Source: Sceloporus undulatus
Taxonomy: Eukaryota; Chordata; Lepidosauria; Squamata; Phrynosomatidae
Direction: 5' to 3'
NCBI RefSeq assembly: GCF_019175285.1
Contig: NC_056524.1
Span: 100,562,183 to 100,626,182 of the forward strand
Length of the DNA stretch: 64,000 bases
Shown: in pieces, positions 50,134-61,293 of the stretch
Position numbering within the stretch: position 1 is the stretch's first letter
Layout of the letters: each line of letters begins with the position of its first letter
Notes under the pieces: generated by a model
What the model was told of the DNA's origin: nothing
Database searches by the model: none
Seen by the model: only the letters and a program-made list of their open reading frames with translations
Made by a program: the position numbers and the translations under genes

Positions 50134-50455
50134 CGGCAGTTAGTCGTCACGCGCCTTTGTTGCGCATGCGCGCTCCAGGGTCTTATTTTCCCCAAGCTTT
50201 TTCTTTGGCGCAGAAGTTAGTCGTCATATGCCCGTATTGCGCATGCGCGGTCCAGGGTGTTGTTCTTTCCCAAGCTTGCTTATAATCGACGCAGAAATTA
50301 GCCGTCACACACCTTTATTGCGCATGCGTGGCCCATGGTCTTGTTATTTCCAAATTCTTTCGTATCACTGTTTGGCGCAGGAGTTATTCGTCACACGTCT
50401 TTATTGCGCATGCGCTGTCCAGTGTCTTGTTCTTTCCCAAGCTCTGTTCTTATTA
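50134..50455. promoter_or_regulatory. Four-unit tandem array of NRF1-like palindromes at the TXNDC9 promoter
   Basis: Four diverged units of 77-86 bp each contain a TTAGTCGTCAC-like block, then TTGCGCATGCGC, a TCCAGGGTCTTGTTCTTTCC-like block and CAAGCTT. The palindromes are at 50162-50171, 50239-50248, 50320-50329 (last base T) and 50406-50415. GCGCATGCGC is the NRF1 consensus core. TTAGTCGTCAC has a CRE/ATF-like half. The core is better kept than the surrounding unit. Confidence 0.88.
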
Positions 50456-50494
50456 TTATCATTTGCATGTTCTATGCTTAGGATGGAGAACTAC

Positions 50495-50700
50495 AGTAAT
50501 ACAGTTTTTTGGCACCGCTTTAACTGCCCTGGCTCCATGCTATGGAATTCTGGGACCTGTAGTTCTGTGAGAGATTTAGCCTCCTCTGTCAGAGAGCTCT
50601 GGTGCCACAACTAACTACAAGTCCCAGGATTCCACAGCATTGAGCCAGGGCGGTTAATGGGGTGTGAAACTGGATTATTTCTGCAGTGTGGATGCAGCCA
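50495..50700. mobile_element. Palindromic MITE, between TXNDC9 and EIF5B
   Basis: TTGGCACCGCTTTAACTGCC, GGAATTCTGGGACCTGTAG, ACTACAAGTCCCAGGATTCC and CTGCAGTGTGGATGCAGCC define the GGCTGCATCCACACTG subfamily. Confidence 0.8.
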
Positions 50701-51560
50701 AAGCCAGGAGGGCAGCCTGAGAGTCACGTTGTCATGTTCACGATAAGGGGGGGGGATAGGGGCCTTTACTGAGGCAGATTGGTAAGGCCTGTCGTTTGGG
50801 TTGGGAGGAATGAAGACTACATGGACCAGAATGCAATGCGCCAGAGAACTGCTTCCGGTACTGCTGCAGAGCTCACCCAAACTACAAGAACCAGAATACG
50901 CTGCGCTTCCCTTTGACAGCTGACTGGGAATAGAAGAGACGTCTCCTCTAATTCTGAGTAACACGATGGAAACCGATCCAGGGGCAGCCCTGTTGGCCAT
51001 ACAGCAAAGTGCAATATCCTCACCCCAAACCCACAAAGTAGTGAGAGCCAAAATGCACATGATACACGTTGCAAGCTTCCCAAGCTCCGCTGGTTTCTTC
51101 TGTTGGTGAAACAGATCACAGCAGAGTCAAAAGTATAGCTTTACTCAGCAGAGTCAGAAATAGTCAAAGCAAAAACACAGCAATATGGCTACTAGGTACA
51201 AACAAGGTTACCAAAAAATAAACAGCATAGCTTCTTGCATATCAATATGCTCCCAACCTCTAACTAGTCTCTTAGAGCAGTTATAGTCTGCTGATTGACT
51301 ACCACAGTCACCTGGCCTGATTGGCCAATCGCTCTACTAATGTACAATGCAGGCTTACCTAACATGGCTACACCTGCCATTTACCACACCTTCATCCAGT
51401 CACAGCTTACAATGCAAACTGGCATACCCTGACATCTTCATCAGAGAAAGGTGTTGCAAATCGTACAGGAGAAAGCTGGAGGAAAAGATTATTTCCCAGC
51501 CAACTTCTTTCTTTCAGTTTGTCTCCAAGGTGCTACAAGATCTCTCTACAACGTATAATA

Positions 51561-51785
51561 AGGGTCCAAAACACATTGCAGAAATAATCTAGCTTCAACT
51601 GCCCAGTCTGCCCTGAATTCCATTGCTAGGGAATTCTGGGAACTGAAGCTTTGTGAGACATTGAGCCTTCTCTGTCAGAGAGCTCTGGTGACACAGCAAA
51701 CTACAATTCCCACGCTTCCTTAGCACTGAGCCAGGGCAGTTAAAGAGGTCTCAAACTGGGTTGTTTCCTCAGTGTGTTTTGGATA
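51561..51785. mobile_element. Palindromic MITE, GGTCCAAAACAC subfamily
   Basis: GGGTCCAAAACACATTGCAG at the left and CAGTGTGTTTTGGATAC at the right, with the usual internal arms. Confidence 0.85.
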
Positions 51786-52039
51786 CAATGTGCATTTTGG
51801 TTGGCCCCATAAAGGTATCACTGTTTTGTGGATTTCGGATTATAATACTGCACTTTGCTATAATATGGCCAGCTCAGCTATCCCTGGACAATATAGTACA
51901 GTAAGCATGCAGCAGGGCAGCTGTGTTGCCATTCAGCAAATTCAAGCAGAAAGGTGTCAGTGTCTGGTGGCTTTTTGTTTTGAGTCCAGTACAGGAGTAA
52001 TGTGCTGTTTCCAAGATGTATCCCCTTAGTCAGCATTAA

Positions 52040-52352
52040 TCCCCTTCAGCTTCCGCTGCTGTTCCCCCTCCGGCCAGAGGGGGCAGCATTCGACTCCTCC
52101 ACTGCCGGCTCCTTTCCCCGCGCAGCCGCAGTGTGTGTCTCCGTCCGGCTCTTCCTCCCATGCGGCGCAGGGAGCCTGTGTGGCTGGCTGTCTGGCTGCG
52201 CATGCGCCCTTGTTGCCTGTGGAGGGGTAGCTTCCTGGCCTCGGCCTCCCCGCTTCTTCGTAGGTGCCCTGTCTGTGTGCGCGCGCCGCGTGGATGTGGC
52301 TGTGGCTGGCTGCGCGAGACAGAGAGGGCCCTGAGGAAGGACGGTTGGCGCC
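52040..52352 (+). promoter_or_regulatory. EIF5B: EIF5B CpG-rich promoter and leader, with an NRF1-like site
   Basis: This GC-rich region contains GCGCATGCGC at 52198-52207. Leader ATGs at 52160 and 52202 are out of frame with the main ATG. The transcription start is not visible from sequence alone. Confidence 0.65.
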
Positions 52353-52585
52353 ATGGGCAAGAAGCAGAAGAACAAGGGCGAGGACAGGTATCCCCCCATC
52401 TCCTTCTTTCTGACTTAGGCTGCGTCCACACTGGAGGAGACGTAACCCGGTTTGGCACCGCTTTAACTGCTTCTTGGCGCAAGGCTATGGAATTCTGGGA
52501 GTTGGAGTGTGTTGTGGGGCCTAGAGCGGAGCCTTGAAGCTGAGAGAGTGTGACCCCTCACCTCTGGCTGTCCATGGTCCCAGCC

Positions 52586-52620
<35 letters not shown>

Positions 52621-55600
52621 CGTGTATATTATATATGTATATATACATACATACTATATATACAATATATATTATACATACATACATATAATATATTTTA
52701 TATATATATTATACATACTATATATGTATATACATATATATACTATATATTATTTATACTAAATATACTATACATATATATATATATACATTATATATGT
52801 GTGTGTATAATATATATTATATGTATATATGTACTATGCATTATACATACTATATATATTATATATACTATATATTATATATACTAAATATACTATTTAT
52901 ATATATATATACACACATTATATATGTTTGTGTGTATATATATTATACACACACACACACACACACACACATTTGAGGGGGAGGGAGGCTTGTACATATT
53001 TGAGGAGGAAATGGAGGGCATTCAAGAAGAAAATGGAGGCTGTGGCCAAACAAGAGCTTGAAACCATTAGGAATGTTAAGGTAATGCTTCTGGGTCAAGG
53101 CTCAAAATGGATGATTTTTTGGGGGGGGGGTTGAACTTCTCAGACCTGGCGAGAAGATGGAAATGGAGGACACTTATTTGGAAAGGAGGACGTGCCTGGC
53201 CACCCTGGGTGCCACAAGTTGTAGGACATTTGAGAAAAATGGAGGACACGCAAAACAAACAGCTTCATTTATATACCGCTTCATATTGAAGTAGCAGTGT
53301 CTAAGCTGTTTACGACTGTAAGCTGATTGCCCCCAACCATCTGGGTCCTCAAAACAGCTGGAAACACTCCTAGAAATGTGAATAAATAAAATAAAATAAA
53401 TATAAGCATAAAATATAAACAAATCCATGCTTCTTAGTCAGGGTCCAGGAGGACGTTTGGGGATTGCTCCCAGGCATAAAGGGGGAATGGAGGACATGTC
53501 CTGGGAAAGGAGGACCTCTGGCCACCCTGGGCTGGTAGTGCGGAAGCTTTGGGGGCCCTCATAGCAGCCCCTGGTTGCAGCCCCTGTTCTTCCCATAAAC
53601 ACATCCAGGGGAGTTGTGTGGGCCACATAGTAAAGTACAGTAACATCCCAGATCCACAAAACAGGGATTCCTTTATTGTTGCTGTGTGCCTTCACGTCTT
53701 TTCTGACTTGTGGTGACCCCCTGTTACACAGTTTGTCTTGGTAGGTTTCTTCTGAAGGGGGGTTTGCCATTGCCTTCCCCTGCGGTTGAGAGAGTGTGAC
53801 TTGGCCATGATCACCCAGTGGGTTTCAGTGGCCGAGCTGGGATTTGAACCTTGGTCTCCAGAATCGTAGCCCAGTGGTCAAACCATTACACTACACTGGC
53901 TCCTAATAGAAGATGTATTTTGTGCATTTTGGTTGGCCCAATGAAAGTATGCCTGTTCTGTGGATTTTGGATGTTACTGTACTTTGTTTACTCTTGTGTG
54001 TGTGAGAGAGACTGGCTCCTCCTCGCTTTTCTACTTCCACCTAGAGCCTGTCTCCTGGAAGCAAAGGACTCTTCCCAAAATGGTTTCTGCACAGTCAAGG
54101 ATGACTGGGACCTCTTTGCCTGTCAGCCCTGACTGCCTGGTTCACAGTGACGCCCTGTTTAATAATAGGTTTCTCAGACTGATCCTCAAGGGGTGCATGT
54201 GGCTTACTTACATGTTTGTGATTGAGGCTTTTCAGGCTGCAATTGCACTGCAGAAATAATCCAGTCTGACACCACTTTAACTGCCACGGCTCAGTGCTGT
54301 ACAGTTCCCAGAATTCCATAACACAGAGCCATGACAGTTAAAGCGGTGTCAACCTGGATTATTTCTGCCATGTGGATGCAGCTTCAGTTGAGTTAAAGGG
54401 ACCTGGAAGCCATTTAAATGCCTCAGCAAATCCCATGAGCACTGCCTCAGTTCCAAAGAGAGGGAAGGGACCAACTTTGCAGAGTCATATGTAGGAGGCA
54501 TTCACTAAAACTGAGGATAGCAAACAACTTATTCATACTCATGTTAAGCTTGGTCACTCGATTCTTAATGATCACATTGTTGAAGGTAATTGCAACTGGC
54601 TCTAGAGAAATCTCACTGTGGAGTCCTTTAACACTACACAGATATATACAGCTATTATACTACATTAAAAGCCATAGCTTCATCGTATGGGAAACCTAGG
54701 ATATGATAGAGGTATATATCATTTATATGAAGAAGTATTTATTATTCTCACCCTGATAGCTTTACTGCCTCACCAAACTACAAACCCTAGAATTCCACAG
54801 GATGCAGCCATGGCAATTATAGTGGAATTACAGTGTCATTTATACAGTGGGCCCTCCACGTTTGCTGGGGTTAAGGACACAGGACCCCTATGAAAGTGGA
54901 AAAACCACCAATAACTCCTCCCCACTATTTTTCTTACCTGAGAGAACATCTCTCTAGGAATCTCTAGGTTTTCCAGTGCAACTCTATGATTAACGCCTGC
55001 CAGAATTGTGCTGCAGGACCTATAAAAGGCTAGAGAAGTATTCTCTCTAGGAATCTCTAGGTCCTGCAGTGAAACCTCTGGTGAAAGTTGGCCATAGAAT
55101 TGTGCTGGAGGACCTAGGGATTCCTACAGAGAATATATTAATCAAATCCATGGATAATCAAATCTGCAAGAAGTAAAGCTGCAAATGTGGAGGGCTGACT
55201 GTATTTGTGTCGTGTGAAAGGGTCCCAAGTTTCCTTGTCATAGGTGTATACCTTATGTTTATGTTAGGGAACATTTCTGACTGGAAATACGTTTTCCACA
55301 GGACTGTGGTGGTAGCTGAGCCAGCTTGCCTCAGCCATGAGGATTGCATCAGTCTCTGCTCTGTTGCTGTGCAGAACTCACCATACGCTTGACTTTTTGT
55401 AGAGAGCAATGATGGGGCCCTATATGTCACAGCTGTCCCATAAACTCAGGCCCTTTATGGTTGATAGTGGCCTGTTACAGACTGCCAAAATAAAGCTGCT
55501 TCGGGTTTCTTTGGAGGTATGCTATTTAAATGATGCATGGGTCCTAAGAGTCCGGAGGTCACGCAAAAGCCACACTCCATTCCTAAACACTGGAGTGCAG

Positions 55601-58600
55601 CTTTGGTGCAGCTTCTGGATTCTTAGGATGCATGCATCATTTAAATAGCATACCTCCAAAGAGACCCGAAGCAGCTTTATTTTGGCAGTCTGTAACAGGC
55701 CAGTGACATATTAGTATTGATGGTTAGGAGTAAGACGGTGGTGAATAAAATATAGTATCCATCCATCATTTTTTTTTCCTAGACTGGGATTCAGGGCAGC
55801 TTACAAAAGACAGAAAATTACAGTAAAAACACATATAGTTAAAAATATACAGAAGTTGAGATTAAAACAGTAAATTAACACTAGAATTAAAGCCATTTCA
55901 AACAAAGATTAAAAACAGTACATCACCAAAAAAGCCCTTCTCTTGTTAATAATTCCCAAGGCTTGTTGGAATAGAAAGGTCATCAGCTGCTGCCAAAAGG
56001 ACAGCAAAGAAGGAAGTATCTTAACCTTCCTAGAGGAGTTCTAAAGGCTGGCAGCAGCCCCAGAGAAGGTCCTCTCCCACTTTCTCAATAAACATTTCTA
56101 TGAAGGTGGTAAGAGAGAGAGAAATACTTCCCCTGAACCACTTAGAGCTTGGGTAGGCTTATATTGGAAGGTATGGTCCTCTAGATACCCTGGACTGGAG
56201 CTATCTGTATACCAAAAATCTGTTGGTCAAGATAAATGCCTCAATGAGGATGGCAGCATGGAGCATGGGACTGAAAGATGATCAAGCAGGTTGTTGTCTG
56301 TATGGCATAGTGGTTGAGAAAGTTGAGAGCATGGAAGAAAGTATTTGGTAGGTGCTTAATGTTGAGAGCAGCCTGCCTGGTCCAAATGTGTTGGACATCA
56401 GCTCCCAATATTCTGAGCCATGTTCGTACTCTGGGAATGATGGGATTTTAAGTCCAATATAGTTGGTTGGTCAGGTTGCAAATGGCTGATGACAAGACAG
56501 CCTGTGATGGGACAACATCTTTCTACATTACAACTAACTATTGGATGTGCTGTTTCTACTTTGCCAATTTGATGATCAGAGAAAAATTGATTTGCTTGCT
56601 TGGGAACAGGAGAGGATACAAGGGACTGAAATACAAACAGTTTTGCTTGTTCATCATACCTTAATTTTACCTAGTGATTTAAAAGTGATTACTATAAAAA
56701 GACATAAAAGAATCCAGTAGTACATTTGAGATTCACTAGGAAGATGAAATTTCTAGCATAAGCTTTTTGGGGAATGTGCTAGAATGCTTCACCAAAAATG
56801 CCACCTCCAAAACCACCCAGAATTGTCTAGAAATCTATTTCTGGTTTTAAAAGAGACAGGATTTTAAAAATGTTAAACAGAGGGAAATTTGCAACTCATA
56901 TAAAATGTGAACTGCCCCCCCTGAAGGCACCTGGGAAAGGAAATTCACCTCTTTAGTCTAGAAAAGGGAAGCTTGGAGGGGTTGAAATTCACAAAACAGC
57001 TGGGGAGGGGGCTTTGTGGTTCCAGGATGACCCTTTGCCCAGTTCTAGAGTATGGACTGAAAATCAATGAGGTTATATTATTTGGACTCAGAAACAATAC
57101 ATAGAATGATAATTATTATCCTGAACTTGGAATTTCTAGAGAAAAATAAAAAAATACAAATACTATCTCAAAAGAATAAATACCAAACTAATAAATACTG
57201 TATTAAAATAGCATGTGACGGTGTCAAGGATTATGAATAAGTGTCAACAGTAGTGTAGGCTTTAAACACACATGCTCTTTACTGTGTAGTTGTCATTGTC
57301 ATCATTCTGGGCATATAACAAACACTTGGTTCATCAGTGTACTAACTAAGCTAGCTGTACTGCTGATGGACTGGGCACAGAAAGGGAATGCTCAGGACAG
57401 GATGTAGAGCCTGTTTTAAGTCGTACCATGTCTTAAGACATGATGGCAGCACCATGTTTAGACAGCAAGACTTCTTCATAGGCTTATTTCTTTCAGGAAC
57501 CCAGGAAAGAGCAGCAGAAACCCTTAGCTGTCATCTGTGATGCTTGAGAGAATCTTTGCAGTGGAAGACTAGCAGGTGCTCTCACTGCTTCTTTGCTTAC
57601 AGATAATGCCCTGCTTTTCCCTGCAGTCTCCTTGTGTTACATTTGTTTGACCAATTATTTTTTTTAACACTATGGGGATGTGTGCAAGGCTGAATTAAAA
57701 AAGCAACTTGAAGGGAACTAGTTTGTTAATTGAGGTGGTGGTAATATTCATTAAGAGATGATGTCACTCACTTTTGAGCTGCTAACAGCTACCACTGGAA
57801 AAACAACAACCTCAGCTGAGTAACTATCAGGCAATGTACAATGTACTATTCTTGGCCAAGGCATTCTTAGATGCCACTGATTATTTCGATTTGTAGCAGT
57901 GTGGTTTCCAGCTCAGTATGGGGGCATTAAAACTGCCTTTATCTACTTATTAGATGCTAGCAACACGAAGTGGGTGCGATGATGCTTTTTATATCATCAG
58001 CCACACCTTTTAGATTGCTTGCTGGAATGGATCATGGTATTACACTAGCTTCAGTCTTTTGTACTAAAAAAATATTAGAAGGTAATACTGGAAAAGTTCT
58101 GCTCTGCTGATGGTTGCTGACTTATAGATTCTTTTTTTGTATCCCATAATGTTAAACAGATATATGAAAAACTTGGACGAGGTTGCCTGGGAGTTTGGGA
58201 TGTGGGATCATTAGTATGTTGATAATGTCAATTCTGCTTTTCCTTTTTGTGTGACCCAGTTGTGGAGTTATCAATGAGTCGCCACAGGCCTTTTTTCTAA
58301 AGCTCAGAGTAGATGTTTGGGATCAGTGATAAAATCAGTGAGAGCATATAACATGAAGATTCATGCAGCCAGAATGGGGACTTTGGTGGATTTGATTATT
58401 GGGTGGAGGGAGAAGGGGAGCCTTCTGTTGCTCTAGAAGTGGCCACACATCACACTCACCCTTAAAAGTCAGGTTTGGATAACTCCTGAACCACGCCTCC
58501 CTTCTAATGCTCATGTGGTGATATGGCAGTAGCCCTGAGTGCTTTTATACCAACTTAAATTGGCTTCCTCTCTTGAACAAATAATAATCATTTGTTAATG

Positions 58601-61258
58601 TTCTAGTGCAGGTATAGACAATAACCTGCTACCCAAATGCTTCTTGCAACCCTTGGCATAATTTAATAGACAGTAAGTGTGGGGGTCTAGCAGAAGCCAA
58701 GCATCACAAGAGGGGAAACAGGTGGAGTTAGAAAGAGTAGAGTTGTTGGGATGGGGAGCCATACATTGCTGGTACATAGCTTGTAACACATTACCTCACC
58801 CCCAAATGGATGTGGCCTACAACACAGAAAAGGTTCTCCATCTCTGCTCTCATGAGTTCTAGATAAACAGCACTACTCTTTGTACACAATTGCTTTTGGA
58901 GAGTATTTGGAAACTACAAAGAATTTCCAGTTCAGACTCACTTGCTCTGGGATTTCAACATTTGCATTATGTATCAGTTAGTTTTTGAGTCCAATTCAGA
59001 ATACTGGAGTTGACTAAAACCATGTCTCCGGCTGTTATGTCTCACAAACTTTCTGATCCCATAGAAATCTGGTGAATATGTGGATCATTGTGACCTGCTG
59101 TGTGTATTCCCTTGCTGTCAGATGGGTGATGACAAGTAACAGGTCATCCCATCTGAGAAAATTGTTTTTAAGCTTTGGGAGACAGGCTAAGATAACATTC
59201 TTATTTGTAAAGCCTTTGATAACTATATTTGATCTCACCTTACTTTCCTTTTATTTGCTTCTTTACTAAGTTTTATTTTTGTTTCTTGCTGATTAATATT
59301 GGTCCAAAACACACTGCAGAAATAATCCAGTTTGAGATCATTTTAACTGCCCTGGCTCAATGCTAGGGAATTCTGGGAACTGTAGTTTTATAAAATATTT
59401 AACCTCTGTCAGAGCGCTCTGGTGCCATAATAAACTACAGGTCCTAAGATTCACTAACACTGAGCCAAGGCAGTTAAAGCGGTTGCAAACTGGATTATTT
59501 TTGCAGTGTGTTTTGGATCATTGTGTTGTTTATTGTGTTATATTCTGAGTTCTTTCTTTTCCTTTGATGTAAAGGTAATACACAAATGTTTTAAATAAAT
59601 GCTGACAAAATTGACAGTGTTGACCCAGGCATTTAAACAATAAATAATACTTTTTATTAGCATAATTAGCATAATTCAGAATTTTAAATCAAAGGTTTTA
59701 GGCCCAGTATTTGAAGCTTCTGATTTGTTCCAATCTTCTAAAGTCCATAGAGAATAAAGTATGTTTCTTTGTAGTCATCAGAACTTAAGATTTATGTAAA
59801 CTGAAAGATGTTTAAGTTCAATTACTAGTATATGTGCATTTTCAATCATGAGATGTTTTCTTTCATATGACAGAGAAAATGGAAGAAAGGAAGCAAATAA
59901 GGAGCTACAGATTGTGTTGCACCATGATATCCAGGCCTTTGTGCAGGAATAATATGCTTGACAAGCACATAGATTGTATTTCTGAACATTTAGGTTTTCA
60001 GTATTGTGTGACATTTGAAAGTACATTAATATCAAATTCCATCTTTCAATTTTTTCTGGTTTTGTTCCATACTGGGCCTCAGAAAGAAGAACAAAAATAG
60101 ATAAAACCTGTCATTTCCATCCCCTTCTTCAAAATGTCCCAGTTGATTTTTCAGAGCCTTTGCATCTATCTCTAGGGAGAAAATACTAGAAGCTTATTTT
60201 CTTGAAGTGATATACTGCACAAACAGTAATGAAAGCAGGCAATAACAAACAGCTATATTACATCAATTAACTATGTTATAATACTTTCAGGGTTATGTTA
60301 GAGAACTGATACCACAATGGGAGTCCTAGAAAAGCCTATTACAGTTGGCCCTTCTTATCCACGGATTTTTTATACACGGATTCAAGCATACATGGTTTGA
60401 AAATGTTCCAAAAAGTATAAATTTACCTTGATTTTCCATTTTTTATAAGGGACACCATTTTGCTATGTCATTATATTTAATGGGACTTGAGCATACACAG
60501 ATTTTGTTATACACGGGGGATCTTGGAACCAAACCCCAGCATATAACAAGGGTCCACTGTAATCTGTCACTGTGTGAAAATAATATTTGTTTTGTTGAGT
60601 GTGTTAAATGTAAGAACTGTGTTAATGCTTGTGACAATATTTGGGAATAGTTAAAAACTCTATTAGAACCAAACTGGTGAATGGTTGTTTTAAGACAGTT
60701 ACTTTCTAAAGCCAAATATCTTGCCAAGAAAAACCCATATAGATTTGCCTTAGGGTTGCTATAAGTCGGAAACAACTTGAAGGCACACAACAACAACAAC
60801 CTTTCTTCATGTTAAACAATACAATTGATTGCATCTTTTTCTAGAGCACTCATGGCACAATGGAAAGGCCAAGCTACTGGTCCTTATAGCAAGTGTTAAA
60901 GTAAAGTACTTTGTAGCAACTAGAGATTTTAAGATATGGAGATTTATGTTTTCAGCCTACGTTCGGTGCTTAGGTTAACAATATAAAAATTAATAAATGA
61001 AAGTTTTTGACTTCACATTAACAAATGTTGTTTGTTTCACTCGAAATATTTATTCATAACGTTCTGAATTCATGAGTGCATGAGTATGAATGCTAACTTC
61101 AGCTAGTTAGGATTTGATAAATATTGATGAGGTCAGAATTTATCTTTGTTGCCTTGCAAGTGAATATGCTGCATATTAATTTTTCTTTGTGCAGTTGGCT
61201 CCCAGTTTTTTCCTAGTGTGTACAGCGCTGTGTAAATTTACAGCGCTTTATAAATAAA

Positions 61259-61293
<35 letters not shown>

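Noticed and set aside
50070-50614. Open frames with repeated LLRMRG-like words upstream of TXNDC9
   Set aside because: They are translations of the NRF1 palindrome minisatellite and of a MITE. The protein repetition only reflects the DNA repeat.
52550-53134. Tyrosine/isoleucine-rich frames in EIF5B intron 1
   Set aside because: They arise from the TA-rich simple-sequence tract.
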